Below, in pieces: positions 9,758-20,288 of a stretch of DNA of 64,000 nt (its first letter is position 1; each line of letters begins with the position of its first letter). The stretch is taken from positions 1,426,001 to 1,490,000 of the forward strand of contig NZ_FXEH01000006.1 in NCBI RefSeq assembly GCF_900176565.1, in the 5' to 3' direction. The translations under genes and the position numbers were made by a program. The stretch comes from Thalassobacillus devorans (GTDB taxonomy: Bacteria > Bacillota > Bacilli > Bacillales > Halobacillaceae). The notes below the pieces were generated by a model. It worked only from the letters and a program-made list of their open reading frames with translations, was not told the DNA's origin and did no database searches.

Positions 9758-11074
9758 TTAATAAATTGGTGTATTATCTTTCGTTACCTTTTCCAGTATA
9801 TCTTTAACACGCGCAAGGAAATTACCGGCAACCAAGCCATCAAGCACACGATGATCTAATGATAAACATAGATTCACCATATCTCTTGCAGCGAACATCC
9901 CATCTTTGATAACAGGCTTTTTCACAATGGATTCCACCTGTAAGATTGCTGCCTGTGGGTGGTTGATGACACCCATGGACTGCACAGAGCCAAAAGATCC
10001 GGTATTATTGACCGTAAAGGTGCCTCCTTCCATATCTGCAGAAGTCAACTTACCATTTCTTGCTTTCATAGCAAGGTCAGTAATGTCTTTCGCAATCCCC
10101 TTGATGCTCTTGTCATCAGCATCCTTAATGACTGGTACGAACAATTGATCTTCTTTTGCAACTGCAATATTTAAATTAATGGCTTTACGCTGGATAATTT
10201 TATCACCAGCCCACGTGCTGTTCAATTGCGGGTATTCTTTTAATGCCTGGGCTACTGCTTTGACAAAAAAAGCAAAGAACGTCAGACTGTACCCTTCTTC
10301 TGCTTTGAACTTATCTTTCATCGAATTCCGGTACTCTACTAAACCGGTAACGTCCACTTCGACCATCATCCAGGCATGAGGTATTTCCGTCTTCGATTTG
10401 ACCATATTCTGAGCAATTGCTTTTCTTACACCAGTAACTGGAATCTCTTTATCCCCAACTTCTGTTTTCACATTTATTGGAGCTGGCGCAGAGTGGGATG
10501 GAGATGGCTGAGATGTTTGTGGTGCTGCTTCCTGTACTGATTCCTGCGGCTGTTTATCTTTTGTGCCGCCTCCAGCAATTACTTTCTCGACATCCTTACG
10601 AGTGATACGGCCACCTTTGCCTGTACCTTCTACCTGCTCAAGATCTATATCGTTCTCCTGAGCCAAACGCATGACTGCTGGTGAAAAACGCTTCTTCATC
10701 GGCTTCTCGCTGTCAGCTGATTCACTCTGATTCTCACTCTTCGTTACAGGAGCTGATTTCTCCTCAGCTACAGGATCTGCCTTGGCCGGTTCCTCTTTCA
10801 CCGGTTCGTCTGTATCCTCTGTAGAACCGCTGCCTTCTACTTCCATATAGCACATCAATTCACCAACAGCAATGGTATCACCTTCCTGTGCGACTAATTC
10901 TTTGATTACACCTGTATAGGATGATGGTACTTCCGCGTTTACTTTATCTGTCATTACTTCTGCAATCGGATCGTACTTATTAACATTATCTCCCACTTGG
11001 ACCAGCCATGTGCTGATTGTGCCTTCGGTGACACTTTCGCCCAATTGTGGCATTTTTATTTTTTCAACGCCCAC
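9758..11074 (-). CDS. bkdB: Branched-chain 2-oxo acid dehydrogenase E2 (lipoamide acyltransferase)
   Basis: The 438-residue E2 subunit forms the core of the branched-chain keto acid dehydrogenase complex. Domains are a lipoyl domain (residues 1-78, lipoylated Lys in MTDKVNAE), an Ala/Pro/Ser-rich linker, a peripheral-subunit-binding domain (about 128-165, with GTGKGGRITRKDV) and the catalytic acyltransferase domain with DHRVLDG near the C-terminus. It is last of the ptb-bcd-buk-lpdV-bkd operon, 18 bp after bkdAB. The complex makes isobutyryl-, isovaleryl- and 2-methylbutyryl-CoA, the primers for branched fatty acids. Confidence 0.95.
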   Translation of the reverse strand: MGVEKIKMPQLGESVTEGTISTWLVQVGDNVNKYDPIAEVMTDKVNAEVPSSYTGVIKELVAQEGDTIAVGELMCYMEVEGSGSTEDTDEPVKEEPAKADPVAEEKSAPVTKSENQSESADSEKPMKKRFSPAVMRLAQENDIDLEQVEGTGKGGRITRKDVEKVIAGGGTKDKQPQESVQEAAPQTSQPSPSHSAPAPINVKTEVGDKEIPVTGVRKAIAQNMVKSKTEIPHAWMMVEVDVTGLVEYRNSMKDKFKAEEGYSLTFFAFFVKAVAQALKEYPQLNSTWAGDKIIQRKAINLNIAVAKEDQLFVPVIKDADDKSIKGIAKDITDLAMKARNGKLTSADMEGGTFTVNNTGSFGSVQSMGVINHPQAAILQVESIVKKPVIKDGMFAARDMVNLCLSLDHRVLDGLVAGNFLARVKDILEKVTKDNTPIY

Positions 11075-11092
11075 AGAGACTCCTCCTTTAAT

Positions 11093-12076
11093 TTAAAATT
11101 CAGCAAGCTCTCTCATGGCTTTTTCAACTTTATCTGGATTGATCATGAAATATTTCTCCATTGTCGGTGAATAAGGCATGGCTGGGACATCCGGTCCAGC
11201 CAGTCGCTGAACAGGTGCATCCAGGTCGAATAAACAATTTTCACTAATGACAGCTGACACCTCGCTGATGATGCCGCCTTCTTTGTTATCTTCTGAAACG
11301 AGCAGGACCTTCCCTGTTTTCGATGCCGCTTCAATAATCGCATCTTTATCTAATGGATAAACGGTACGCAGGTCGAGGATATGGGCATCGATCCCATCTT
11401 CCGCCAGCTTCTCAGCTGCCTGTAATGCAAAATGGACAGCTAAACCGTATGTAATCACGGTAATATCAGAACCATCACGTTTTACATCCGCCTTACCAAT
11501 CGGAAGCGTGTAATCCTCTTCCGGAACCTCTCCCTTAATTAGACGGTACGCCCGTTTGTGTTCAAAGAACAGCACGGGATCAGGATCGCGAACAGCTGCT
11601 TTTAATAACCCTTTCACGTCATAAGGAGTGGAAGGCATAACGATTTTCAACCCTGGCTGGTTGGCAAATACAGCCTCAACGGATTGAGAATGGTATAAAG
11701 CCCCATGAACCCCGCCTCCATAAGGAGCACGGATAGTAATTGGGCAGCTCCAGTCGTTGTTGGAACGGTAGCGGATTTTAGCCGCTTCAGAGATTATCTG
11801 ATTGACCGCAGGCATGATGAAATCAGCAAACTGCATTTCGGCTACGGGCCGCATTCCGTACATAGCAGCACCAATTCCAACTCCGGCGATTGCGGATTCA
11901 GCTAGTGGAGTGTCGAGTACCCGGTCTCCGCCAAATTCATCGTATAACCCATCTGTAGCGCGGAATACACCGCCGCGTTTCCCGACGTCTTCCCCTAAAA
12001 CAAACACTTTCTCGTCACGCTGCATTTCTTCACGCAACGCTTGTGTAACTGCTTGGATATAAGAAATTACTGGCAT
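11093..12076 (-). CDS. bkdAB: Branched-chain 2-oxo acid dehydrogenase E1 beta subunit
   Basis: The 327-residue transketolase-like subunit shows the conserved opening ISYIQAVTQALREEM, then LGEDVGKRGGVFRAT and DTPLAESAIAGVGIGAA. With BkdAA it forms the thiamine-diphosphate-dependent E1 that decarboxylates branched 2-oxo acids from Val, Leu and Ile. It is 14 bp after bkdAA in the operon. The length is typical. Confidence 0.95.
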   Translation of the reverse strand: MPVISYIQAVTQALREEMQRDEKVFVLGEDVGKRGGVFRATDGLYDEFGGDRVLDTPLAESAIAGVGIGAAMYGMRPVAEMQFADFIMPAVNQIISEAAKIRYRSNNDWSCPITIRAPYGGGVHGALYHSQSVEAVFANQPGLKIVMPSTPYDVKGLLKAAVRDPDPVLFFEHKRAYRLIKGEVPEEDYTLPIGKADVKRDGSDITVITYGLAVHFALQAAEKLAEDGIDAHILDLRTVYPLDKDAIIEAASKTGKVLLVSEDNKEGGIISEVSAVISENCLFDLDAPVQRLAGPDVPAMPYSPTMEKYFMINPDKVEKAMRELAEF

Positions 12077-12090
12077 TGTCGTTCCCCTCC

Positions 12091-13083
12091 TTACTCTTCG
12101 TATACGTACTTCAACGCAGATTCCGGCTCAGCATACGGTGCGTTTTCCGCATAATCTGTCGCATCATTGACCAACTTAGTGATCTCTTCGTTCATTTCCT
12201 TCTCAAGGTCTTCAGTCAAAATACCCAGTCCACGCAAGTAATTGCCGAATGTAATGATGGAATCTTTCTTGCGCGCTTCCTCTACTTCTTCTTTTTCACG
12301 ATACGTACGGTCATCATCATCACTGGAATGGGCAGTCAGGCGATAAGAAACGGCTTCAATTAGTGTAGGACCTTCACCGTTACGGCCGCGTTCGGCTGCC
12401 TGCTTGACTACTTCATAAACCTCCAGCGGATCATTCCCGTCCACTGTATAACCAGGCATCCCATATCCAATAGCACGGTCGGATACTTTCTCACAGGCGA
12501 GTTGACGTTCCACTGGAATAGAAATAGCGTATTTATTATTTTCTACCATAAAGATGACAGGAAGTTTGTGAACCCCGGCAAAGTTTGCCCCTTCATGGAA
12601 ATCACCCTGATTTGAAGAACCTTCTCCAAAGGTAACGAGGGAAACGAAATCCTTTTTCTCCATTTTTCCAGCAAGCGCGATACCAACAGCATGGGGGACC
12701 TGGGTCGTTACTGGAGAAGAACCAGTGACAATTCGGTTCTTCTTTTGGCCAAAATGTCCTGGCATTTGACGGCTTCCTGAGTTAGGATCTTCCGCTTTAG
12801 CAAATCCGGAAAGCATTAATTCTTGCACGGTCATACCAAAAGCAAGCACAACCCCCATATCCCGGTAATATGGAAGGACATAATCTTTGTCCCGGTCAAG
12901 CGCATAGGCTGCCCCAACCTGTGCTGCCTCTTGCCCCTGGCAGGAAATGACAAATGGGATCTTTCCTGCTCTGTTCAATAGCCACATTCTTTCATCAACT
13001 TTTCTAGCTGTAAGCATCGTCCGGTACATGTCTAATACTTGTTCATCCGTTAAACCAAGTTTTTCATGGCGATTTTCAGCCAT
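12091..13083 (-). CDS. bkdAA: Branched-chain 2-oxo acid dehydrogenase E1 alpha subunit
   Basis: The 330-residue subunit carries the thiamine-diphosphate binding segment GEGSSNQGDFHEGANFAG near residue 155. The phosphorylation-loop-like region YRLTAHSSDDDDRTYR lies near residue 265. It pairs with BkdAB. The gene is 18 bp from lpdV. No domain is missing relative to the family. Confidence 0.95.
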   Translation of the reverse strand: MAENRHEKLGLTDEQVLDMYRTMLTARKVDERMWLLNRAGKIPFVISCQGQEAAQVGAAYALDRDKDYVLPYYRDMGVVLAFGMTVQELMLSGFAKAEDPNSGSRQMPGHFGQKKNRIVTGSSPVTTQVPHAVGIALAGKMEKKDFVSLVTFGEGSSNQGDFHEGANFAGVHKLPVIFMVENNKYAISIPVERQLACEKVSDRAIGYGMPGYTVDGNDPLEVYEVVKQAAERGRNGEGPTLIEAVSYRLTAHSSDDDDRTYREKEEVEEARKKDSIITFGNYLRGLGILTEDLEKEMNEEITKLVNDATDYAENAPYAEPESALKYVYEE

Positions 13084-13101
13084 TTCAACCCCTCCTTTGC
13101 A

Positions 13102-14523
13102 TTATCCGTGAATTTGTTTACCATCAACAGCCATCGCCGCTTCCCCGATTGCTTCCGATAAAGTCGGGTGAGGATGGATGGATTCAGCAATCTCCCATGG
13201 AGTCGCATCGAGAACTTTGGCAAGACCGGCTTCCGAAATCATATCAGTTACATGCGGGCCGATCATATGGATTCCTAATAAATCATCAGTCTCTTTATCA
13301 GCAATAATTTTGACAAAACCATCCGATTCACCGAACACTAACGCTTTACCGATTGCTTTGAAGGAAAACTTCCCTTTTTTGATTTCGTAACCAGCTTCTT
13401 CGGCTTGTTGCTCTGTCAATCCCACACTGGCAACTTCAGGATTAGAATAGATACATGTCGGTATTTCTTCGGCTTTCAATTTGTCCGGCTTTTTCTCTGC
13501 CATATGCTCGACAGCCGTTATTCCTTCGTGTGAAGCGACATGGGCAAGCTGAAGGCCTCCAATAACATCACCAATGGCATAGATGTGGCTTTCTTTGGTC
13601 TGGTAATAATCATTCGTTTCAATGAAGCCATTTTCGACTTTGATATCCGTGTTTTCCAGCCCGATATTAGTCACGTTTGCTGAACGGCCAACAGATACTA
13701 ATAATTTATCAGCCTCGTAAGTCTCCTGCTTTTCTTTAACTTCAGCCTGGATAACCACGTTGCCGTCTTTTTTCAGTGTGTCTGGAAGTACTTTTGCACC
13801 AGTTACAACTTTGATGCCTTTCTTCTTCATCAACCGTTGCATTTCCTTAGCTATTTCTTGATCTTCTGTAGGCAGGATTTGCGGAAGATATTCGATGACA
13901 GTCACTTCCACACCAAAATCAGCAAGCATGGAAGCCCATTCGATCCCAATGACTCCCCCGCCGACAATAATGATCGACTTTGGAAGTTCTTCCATTTCAA
14001 GTGCTTCATCGGAAGTCCCCACATATTCGCCATCTATATCGAGACCTGGCAGGGTTTTGGGTTTAGAGCCGGTAGCAATCAAAACGTTTTTGGGAATCAG
14101 CATTTCATTCTCTTCCCCGTTATTCATCTCCACCGAAATGGTGCCCGGCATTGGAGAAAAAATCGAGGGACCTAAAATTCGGCCAAACCCTTCATACACA
14201 TCGATTTTCCCCTTTTTCATCAGGCCTTCTACCCCTTTATGTAAGGTATCCACGATCGACTGTTTTCTCTTCTGAACACGATCGAAGTTGATTTTAGGCG
14301 GTTCCGTGATAATTCCATATTCGTCCGCTTCTTTTGTCTGCCGGTATACTTCAGCACTTCTGAGCAGTGCTTTGGAAGGGATACAGCCTTTATGCAGGCA
14401 GGTACCGCCCATTTTCCCCTTCTCGACAACTGCTGTTTTCAAACCAAGCTGAGAGGCTCTGATTGCTGCGACATATCCACCAGTACCTCCACCCAGTATG
14501 ACTAAATCATAATCTTGAGCCAT
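13102..14523 (-). CDS. lpdV: Dihydrolipoyl dehydrogenase of the Bkd complex (E3)
   Basis: The 473-residue flavoprotein disulfide reductase reoxidises the lipoyl groups of BkdB with NAD. The FAD motif GGGTGGYVAA is at the N-terminus and the redox pair is in GGTCLHKGCIPSKALL (CxxxxC). The second dinucleotide motif is VGGGVIGIEWA and the catalytic HPHPTLSEA is near the C-terminus. Operon position identifies it as LpdV rather than the pyruvate dehydrogenase E3. Confidence 0.94.
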   Translation of the reverse strand: MAQDYDLVILGGGTGGYVAAIRASQLGLKTAVVEKGKMGGTCLHKGCIPSKALLRSAEVYRQTKEADEYGIITEPPKINFDRVQKRKQSIVDTLHKGVEGLMKKGKIDVYEGFGRILGPSIFSPMPGTISVEMNNGEENEMLIPKNVLIATGSKPKTLPGLDIDGEYVGTSDEALEMEELPKSIIIVGGGVIGIEWASMLADFGVEVTVIEYLPQILPTEDQEIAKEMQRLMKKKGIKVVTGAKVLPDTLKKDGNVVIQAEVKEKQETYEADKLLVSVGRSANVTNIGLENTDIKVENGFIETNDYYQTKESHIYAIGDVIGGLQLAHVASHEGITAVEHMAEKKPDKLKAEEIPTCIYSNPEVASVGLTEQQAEEAGYEIKKGKFSFKAIGKALVFGESDGFVKIIADKETDDLLGIHMIGPHVTDMISEAGLAKVLDATPWEIAESIHPHPTLSEAIGEAAMAVDGKQIHG

Positions 14524-14538
14524 GGTTGACTCTCCTTT

Positions 14539-15627
14539 CTATTCTGTGAAATTTGGATAATGCTTGGGCAGTTCTTCCTGACGAAGCACGCGTAATGTGC
14601 CGGCATTCAGAGCTTCCAGCTCATTTTCGCCAGGATAAACCAGGATATCAGCAATCCACTTGACTCTTTCAGATATTTGCTCAACAAAGCCTTTCCCGTA
14701 CGCCAGACCCCCAGTCAGCACAATAGCATCGACTTTCCCTTCCAATACCGTGCTCATTGATCCAATTTCTTTTGCTATTTGATAAGCCATCGCGTCATAA
14801 ATCAATGCTGCTTTTTTATCGCCGTGTTCCAAACGCTTTTCTATTTCTACCGCGTCGTTGCTATCTAAATAGGCCATTAATCCGCCTTTTCCGACTAGCT
14901 TCTTCATAATTTCATCCCGGTAATACTGTCCAGAAAAACACATGGCAACGAGATCACCAGCGGGTACCGTCCCTGCACGTTCCGGAGAAAAAGGACCGTC
15001 GCCATGCAAACCGTTGTTCACATCGACAACCCTGCCATTTTTGTGTGCCCCTACTGTAATACCGCCACCCATATGGGTCACAATCAGGCGGGATTCTTTA
15101 TAAGTTTGCCTCAAGTCACTTGCTGCTCTTCTAGCTACGGCTTTTTGGTTCAATGCATGGAAGATGCTTTTTCTTGGAATTTCAGGAACCCCTGAAACCC
15201 TTGCAATCTCCTGTAGTTCATCGACGACTACCGGGTCCACAATAAAAGCTGGTATGTTAAGCCCTTGCGCAATTTCATTCGCAATGATGCCACCTAAATT
15301 AGAGGCGTGCTCGCCATTATAGCCGGCTTTTAAGTCCTCAAGCATTGCATCATTGACTTCATACGTACCACCTTCAATAGGTCGTAACAAACCGCCACGA
15401 CCACACACGGCACTCAATTTACTGATATTAATTCCTTCTTTATCCAGTTCATCTAATATCACTTGTTTCCGAAACTCAAATTGCTCAATGATTCTCGAAA
15501 AACCCGCCACCTCTTCAGTCTTGTGGCGGATTGTCTTTTCAAAAATACAAGTTTCTTCCTCAAAGACTCCGATTTTTGTAGATGTCGAACCTGGATTAAT
15601 AACAAGTATTCTGTAAGCTTGCTGCAC
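14539..15627 (-). CDS. buk: Butyrate (branched-chain fatty acid) kinase
   Basis: The 362-residue ASKHA-fold kinase shows [17 protein letters not shown] at its start, the GGGITVGAH phosphate loop near residue 195 and [12 protein letters not shown] near residue 310. With Ptb it turns acyl-CoA into acyl phosphate and then acid plus ATP. In Bacillus the pair acts mainly on isobutyryl-, isovaleryl- and 2-methylbutyryl-CoA. It sits between bcd and lpdV in the bkd operon. Confidence 0.94.
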   Translation of the reverse strand: MQQAYRILVINPGSTSTKIGVFEEETCIFEKTIRHKTEEVAGFSRIIEQFEFRKQVILDELDKEGINISKLSAVCGRGGLLRPIEGGTYEVNDAMLEDLKAGYNGEHASNLGGIIANEIAQGLNIPAFIVDPVVVDELQEIARVSGVPEIPRKSIFHALNQKAVARRAASDLRQTYKESRLIVTHMGGGITVGAHKNGRVVDVNNGLHGDGPFSPERAGTVPAGDLVAMCFSGQYYRDEIMKKLVGKGGLMAYLDSNDAVEIEKRLEHGDKKAALIYDAMAYQIAKEIGSMSTVLEGKVDAIVLTGGLAYGKGFVEQISERVKWIADILVYPGENELEALNAGTLRVLRQEELPKHYPNFTE

Positions 15628-15657
15628 TGCCTTAAACCTCCGATCAACCTTCGCTGT

Positions 15658-16752
15658 TTATCTTCTGCTGAGAATATGGTGTCCATTTTGCAAAAACTGG
15701 CTTCTTGAATGACGCATGCGCTGAATACGTTCTTCAGCCATTTTGTCAGCAGCTGCATATGTCGGAATATTGTCCCGCTTGGATATTTCGAACACTTTGG
15801 ATACATTATCGTAAATTGTTTCTACCCGCTTCATCGCCCGCTCTTTATTATAACCATTCAACTCGTCGGCAACATTAATTACCCCTCCGGCATTGATGAC
15901 GTAATCAGGCGTATAAACGATTCCTTTTTCATGGAGGATATCACCATGTGATGTATCTTTCAGCTGGTTGTTAGCCGCTCCAGCGATAACTTTAGCCTTC
16001 AATTGTGGAATTGTATCATCATTGATTGTTGCACCCAGGGCACATGGCGCATAAATATCACAGTCAACGCCATATATTTCATCAGGATCAACCGCTTTGG
16101 CGCCAAAGTTCTCGACAGCCTGTTGAACGGCATCTTTGTTGATATCCGTTACGATTAAACTTGCGCCTTCTTCATGAAGATGGCGGCAAAGGTTGTAAGC
16201 GACGTTTCCGACGCCCTGTACTGCTACTGTTTTTCCCTCTAGTGAATCTGTTCCAAATCCCTCTTTGGCAGCAGCTTTCATTCCGCGATATACACCATAA
16301 GCCGTCACAGGCGAAGGATTTCCTGAAGAACCAAATGCCGGAGAAATACCGGTTACATAATCTGTTTCTTCATGAATTAAATCCATGTCCTGCACTGTAG
16401 TCCCTACATCTTCAGCCGTAATATAACGGCCATTAAGTCCCTGAATATACCGTCCAAACGCACGGAACATTTCTTCGTTCTTATCTTTTTTAGGATCTCC
16501 GATAATAACAGTCTTACCGCCACCAAGGTTCAAGCCTGCAGCTGCATTTTTATAGGTCATACCTTTGGCAAGACGAAGGGCATCTTCAATAGCCGCATCT
16601 TCGGAATCATACGTCCACATTCTGGTCCCACCTAATGCAGGGCCTAACGTTGTATCATGAATAGCAATGATCGCTTTCAAACCAGAAGTTTCGTCCTGAC
16701 AAAATACCAATTGCTCATAGTCATATTCTTTCATATAAGTGAAAATTTCCAT
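15658..16752 (-). CDS. bcd: Leucine (branched-chain amino acid) dehydrogenase
   Basis: The 364-residue Glu/Leu/Phe/Val-type dehydrogenase deaminates Leu, Ile and Val to 2-oxo acids with NAD, feeding the Bkd complex. The catalytic lysine is in [14 protein letters not shown] near residue 80 and the Rossmann motif is [14 protein letters not shown] near residue 180. The length matches the octameric Bacillus enzyme. It lies 12 bp after ptb. An alternative start at the second Met (MKEYDYEQ) is possible. Confidence 0.95.
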   Translation of the reverse strand: MEIFTYMKEYDYEQLVFCQDETSGLKAIIAIHDTTLGPALGGTRMWTYDSEDAAIEDALRLAKGMTYKNAAAGLNLGGGKTVIIGDPKKDKNEEMFRAFGRYIQGLNGRYITAEDVGTTVQDMDLIHEETDYVTGISPAFGSSGNPSPVTAYGVYRGMKAAAKEGFGTDSLEGKTVAVQGVGNVAYNLCRHLHEEGASLIVTDINKDAVQQAVENFGAKAVDPDEIYGVDCDIYAPCALGATINDDTIPQLKAKVIAGAANNQLKDTSHGDILHEKGIVYTPDYVINAGGVINVADELNGYNKERAMKRVETIYDNVSKVFEISKRDNIPTYAAADKMAEERIQRMRHSRSQFLQNGHHILSRR

Positions 16753-16764
16753 CTCGTATTCCTC

Positions 16765-17670
16765 CTAATGTGTATCAGATGATAGTAAAGCAAGTGCGAG
16801 TGAATATATTTTACTCTCTGCTGAATCAGCACGAGAGGTGAGAACGATTGGTGCTGCAGCTCCGCTTATAATTCCGGCAACTTTCGCATTGGCAAAATAC
16901 ATAAAAGATTTATACAACGCATTAGCTGTTTCAATAGCTGGAGCTAACAGTACATCTGCTTTTCCAGCAACAGGGGAGGTGATCCCCTTTTGCTCGGCTG
17001 CTTCTATACTTACGGCATTATCAAACGCAAGCGGTCCATCCACCTGGCAATTTTTCAGTTGGCCCCTATTCGCCATCTGGGTAAGCAGCGCCCCATCCAT
17101 TGTTGCAGTCATGGAAGGATTCACTACCTCAACTGCAGCCAGGACTGCTACTTTCGGTTGTTCAATCCCTAAACTCCTCGCCACTGAAACTGTATTTTCA
17201 ATGATTTGTGCCTTTTCTTCCAAAGAAGGGGCAATGTTCATCGCAGAATCCGTCAGGAATATCAGTCTATCCTGGTTCGGTATTTCAAACAGGGCTACGT
17301 GGGATAATACATTCCCTGTACGAAGCCCATAATCTTTGTGAAGTACCGCCTTCAATATTTCTTTGGTGGAAAGGTTACCTTTCATAACTACTTGTGCCCG
17401 GCCTGTCTTTACTGCTTTCACCGCAACAGCTGCCGCCTCTTCCTGGTTGGAGTCCAAGACTTCGATTGAGGGGTGATTTAAACTTAGTCCAATCTCGCCC
17501 GCAAGCTTCTCGACTTCTTTATGTTCCCCAACCAGCAAAAAACGACAGAGATTGTTTTCTATAGCTTTGTTGACAGCTTTCAGTACTTCACGATCTGCCG
17601 CTTGAGCTACGGCAACAGTTTTTACAGCGTTGTTATCCAATTGTTTGAGTAATGTTTCTAAAGTACGCAA
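16765..17670 (-). CDS. ptb: Phosphate butyryltransferase
   Basis: The 301-residue PTA/PTB-family enzyme converts acyl-CoA and phosphate to acyl phosphate and CoA. It is the first gene of the operon, as in B. subtilis, where the activator gene bkdR lies just upstream. Family signatures include VMKGNLSTKEILKAVL near residue 95 and AIFLTDSAMN-like LIFLTDSAMNIAPSL near 140. The -12/-24 promoter lies 24-42 bp upstream. Confidence 0.94.
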   Translation of the reverse strand: MRTLETLLKQLDNNAVKTVAVAQAADREVLKAVNKAIENNLCRFLLVGEHKEVEKLAGEIGLSLNHPSIEVLDSNQEEAAAVAVKAVKTGRAQVVMKGNLSTKEILKAVLHKDYGLRTGNVLSHVALFEIPNQDRLIFLTDSAMNIAPSLEEKAQIIENTVSVARSLGIEQPKVAVLAAVEVVNPSMTATMDGALLTQMANRGQLKNCQVDGPLAFDNAVSIEAAEQKGITSPVAGKADVLLAPAIETANALYKSFMYFANAKVAGIISGAAAPIVLTSRADSAESKIYSLALALLSSDTH

Positions 17671-17693
17671 ACTCTCACCTCTTCACTATTAAC

Positions 17694-17712
17694 ATGCAAA
17701 TTTCATGCCAAA
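17694..17712 (-). promoter_or_regulatory. SigL (sigma-54) promoter of the bkd operon
   Basis: On the minus strand TTGGCATGAAATTTGCA has the -24 TGGCA and -12 TTGCA elements with exact sigma-54 spacing. It lies just upstream of ptb and downstream of bkdR, which encodes a sigma-54 activator. Known from B. subtilis: the bkd operon is SigL- and BkdR-dependent. Confidence 0.88.
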
Positions 17713-17723
17713 TTTCCATCCAA

Positions 17724-17787
17724 TGAAAACGCTTCCCGGTTTGTCTTTCACCCATGCAAAGATTATCGTGTATGCAATTTATTGCAT
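17724..17787 (-). promoter_or_regulatory. Candidate upstream activator (BkdR) palindrome and cre-like site
   Basis: A perfect palindrome ATGCAAT-TT-ATTGCAT (17772-17787) lies about 70 bp upstream of the -24 element and overlaps the bkdR stop codon. A second TGCAAA/TATGCA half-site lies near 17754. This position fits a sigma-54 enhancer. TGAAAACGCTTCCC (17724-17737) resembles a CcpA cre site with one mismatch. Both are sequence-pattern predictions. Confidence 0.45.
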
Positions 17788-19848
17788 GCTATTTTTGTCT
17801 AAATTGTATTTATCAAGTTTATAATAAAGATTTCTAATCGATATTCCGAGGGCCTTTGCTGTCTGTGTTTTATTATAATTGTGTGCCTGATAAGCTTCAG
17901 CCAACAATTTTCGCTCGTATGCGTCCACAGCCACCTGCAATGTTTCTCCCAGCCATACTTGTCCGGCATCTTTTTGCCCCTCTCTTTCTGGAGTCGTATG
18001 CTTTAAAGGCGGGATATGAGAAAGTTGAATGACTTCATCATAGTTCTCCATATAAATCATTGCTCTTCCGATAATATTTTCAAGTTCCCTTACATTCCCC
18101 GGCCAGTTATAACCTTTAAGCTTTTCTAATGCATCGTCATCCAGCCTCTTAACGTTGCGCCCATAATTTTCGTTCAATTTCTGTATCAAATACTCAATTA
18201 ATAACGGGATATCTTCAATCCTCTCCCTTAATGGAGGTATATAAATAGGCAGTCGATTAAGTCGGTAGTAGAGGTCTTCCCGAAAGCTCTTGTTCATGAT
18301 CGCTTTCTCTAAATTGACATGCGTGGCTGCTATGATTCGCACATCCACCGGTACTGGCTTAGTTCCGCCAACCCGTACGATTTCTTTTTCCTGCAGCACA
18401 CGGAGTAATTTTGCCTGCATTTGAAGTGATAGCTCTCCGATTTCATCCAAAAAAATACTGCCATTATGCGCTTCTTCAAATAAACCTTTTTTGCCGCCTC
18501 GTTTGGCGCCCGAGAAGGCACCTTCTTCGTAACCGAATAACTCGCTTTCCAATAGCGACTCTGCAATAGCTGCACAATTGACCCGGATAAACTTATTATG
18601 CCTTCTGCCGCTCTCATTATGGATGGCGTGAGCAAAAAGTTCTTTTCCTGTACCAGATTCTCCTCTTAAAAGAACCGTGGCAGGCGTTTTCGCTCCCACC
18701 TTCGCTTGTTCTAATGCAAGCGTCATTTCTTGCGAAGTGCCAATAATGTCATCAAAGGTATATTTCGCTTCCAGCTTCCTGATAATCTGCCTTGCCCGTT
18801 TCAACTCACTGGTCAATGACTTAATTTCAGTCACGTCATGCAGGACACCGACACTCCCCTTCAGCTTTCCATCCACGATTACCGGCGCAACATTGACAAT
18901 GACATCCTTTTTGGCAGGACCGACTTTCATCCTCACACCTCGAACAGGTCTCCTTGTCTGAAGTACCTTCATGTGCATACTCTCGCCTTCATAAATATCC
19001 ACGGTTGCCGGCTTTCCTACAATATCTTTTTCCGTAAGCCCCGTAATTCTGGTGTAGGCAGGATTAATCATCAATCCCTTCCCATCTTCATCAACGACCG
19101 TGATTGCCTCATCGGAAGATTGGATAATCGCTTCCAACATCGTTTTTACTTCCTTGAGATCAGTTATTTCTTCTGCAAGATCCACCACTTCGGTAATATC
19201 TTTAAAAACAGCAAAGGCACCCATCACTTCACCAGCACTATTTATAATAGGAATTCTAGTGGTAATCACCTTTTTGCCATTTTCCAGTATGAGCTTCTGG
19301 TTAACCTCTTTCCGGCGCGTTTTCATGATTTGAGGAAGTCTGGTGGATGTTATGATCTCATCCACTTTCCGCTTAAGTGCATCTTTTTTATCCATCCCTA
19401 AAATCTTCGCAGCACTACGGTTCATGAACGTCACGTTTTCCTGTTCATCTATCACAATCATTCCATCATGAATACTGTTTAATATCAGTTCCTGATTAAT
19501 TGTTTGCGTTTTCAATTCAGTCAATAACGTTTCTTTTTCTTCTAAAAGTTCAGCGGTGATATAGGCTACCGCCCCTGGGATCACTACCGTTTTCCCTTTT
19601 CTTCTGGAAAGGATAGCTTCAAATGTCTTCTCATCCCCAGTGGCTTCGATGACTATATCAATGTCTTTATGTATCCATTGCTTCCAGTCCGAACCCGTCT
19701 GGATGTCGAGTTCGGCAGCCAGACGCAAACCATCCGCCTGATCATTAATATCTACAATAGCGACAATCTCCATTCGATTAGTCGCTTTCAGCAACTTTAA
19801 TAACGCAGTTCCGCCTTTTCCCGCTCCTACGATTAGTACTCGTTTCAC
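17779..19848 (-). CDS. bkdR: Sigma-54-dependent activator of the bkd operon
   Basis: The 689-residue protein has an N-terminal Rossmann-like segment ([17 protein letters not shown]). Two PAS domains follow (about 115-225 and 240-345), then a AAA+ sigma-54 interaction domain (about 365-590: Walker [22 protein letters not shown] loop) and a Fis-type helix-turn-helix ([20 protein letters not shown]) at the C-terminus. It activates the SigL promoter of ptb in response to branched-chain amino acids. The gene lies directly upstream of ptb on the same strand. Confidence 0.94.
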   Translation of the reverse strand: MKRVLIVGAGKGGTALLKLLKATNRMEIVAIVDINDQADGLRLAAELDIQTGSDWKQWIHKDIDIVIEATGDEKTFEAILSRRKGKTVVIPGAVAYITAELLEEKETLLTELKTQTINQELILNSIHDGMIVIDEQENVTFMNRSAAKILGMDKKDALKRKVDEIITSTRLPQIMKTRRKEVNQKLILENGKKVITTRIPIINSAGEVMGAFAVFKDITEVVDLAEEITDLKEVKTMLEAIIQSSDEAITVVDEDGKGLMINPAYTRITGLTEKDIVGKPATVDIYEGESMHMKVLQTRRPVRGVRMKVGPAKKDVIVNVAPVIVDGKLKGSVGVLHDVTEIKSLTSELKRARQIIRKLEAKYTFDDIIGTSQEMTLALEQAKVGAKTPATVLLRGESGTGKELFAHAIHNESGRRHNKFIRVNCAAIAESLLESELFGYEEGAFSGAKRGGKKGLFEEAHNGSIFLDEIGELSLQMQAKLLRVLQEKEIVRVGGTKPVPVDVRIIAATHVNLEKAIMNKSFREDLYYRLNRLPIYIPPLRERIEDIPLLIEYLIQKLNENYGRNVKRLDDDALEKLKGYNWPGNVRELENIIGRAMIYMENYDEVIQLSHIPPLKHTTPEREGQKDAGQVWLGETLQVAVDAYERKLLAEAYQAHNYNKTQTAKALGISIRNLYYKLDKYNLDKNSMQ

Positions 19849-20006
19849 TGTACCACTTCCTGCAATTTTTTGCGTACTTTCATCATAATCTAACCTGCAT
19901 TTATTAGCAAGATAAAAATGTTTTCAGAAAAAAGCTTGTTTGCTATACTAAAAAGCAGTGAAAGGTTTTGCAATAAATTATTGATATTAAAGGGAGATAA
20001 AGCACA

Positions 20007-20231
20007 ATGCGATTGATAGCTTTATTAATTATGCTGATTCCGGGTATTATTGCTACATTAGGAATTAAACTAATCCGGGACACGTTATTTGGTATTATGC
20101 ATCCCATCTTTTTTCATATTTCTATCCAATTCATATTTGGGGTTTTATTTATATTAGGCGGTATAGGGTTTATAGCAGGATTTATTCGTCACCGGGATAG
20201 TAAGAGGAAAAATACGAATGGGAAATTTTAA
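20007..20231 (+). CDS. DUF2627 family small membrane protein (YqzF-like)
   Basis: The 74-residue protein has two predicted membrane helices (about 3-24 and 38-62) and a basic tail (RHRDSKRKNTNGK). Length, topology and its place next to bkdR, divergent from it, match B. subtilis YqzF. GGGAGATAAAGCACA precedes the ATG. The function is not known. Confidence 0.8.
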   Translation: MRLIALLIMLIPGIIATLGIKLIRDTLFGIMHPIFFHISIQFIFGVLFILGGIGFIAGFIRHRDSKRKNTNGKF

Positions 20232-20256
20232 AAAGAGCTAAAGAGCTCTTTTTTTA
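20228..20256 (+). terminator. Terminator of the DUF2627 gene
   Basis: AAAGAGCT pairs with AGCTCTTT and a run of T follows. It overlaps the stop codon region. Confidence 0.75.
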
Positions 20257-20288
20257 TTGGTTAAAACCAACATTGCATTTCTCCAGTA

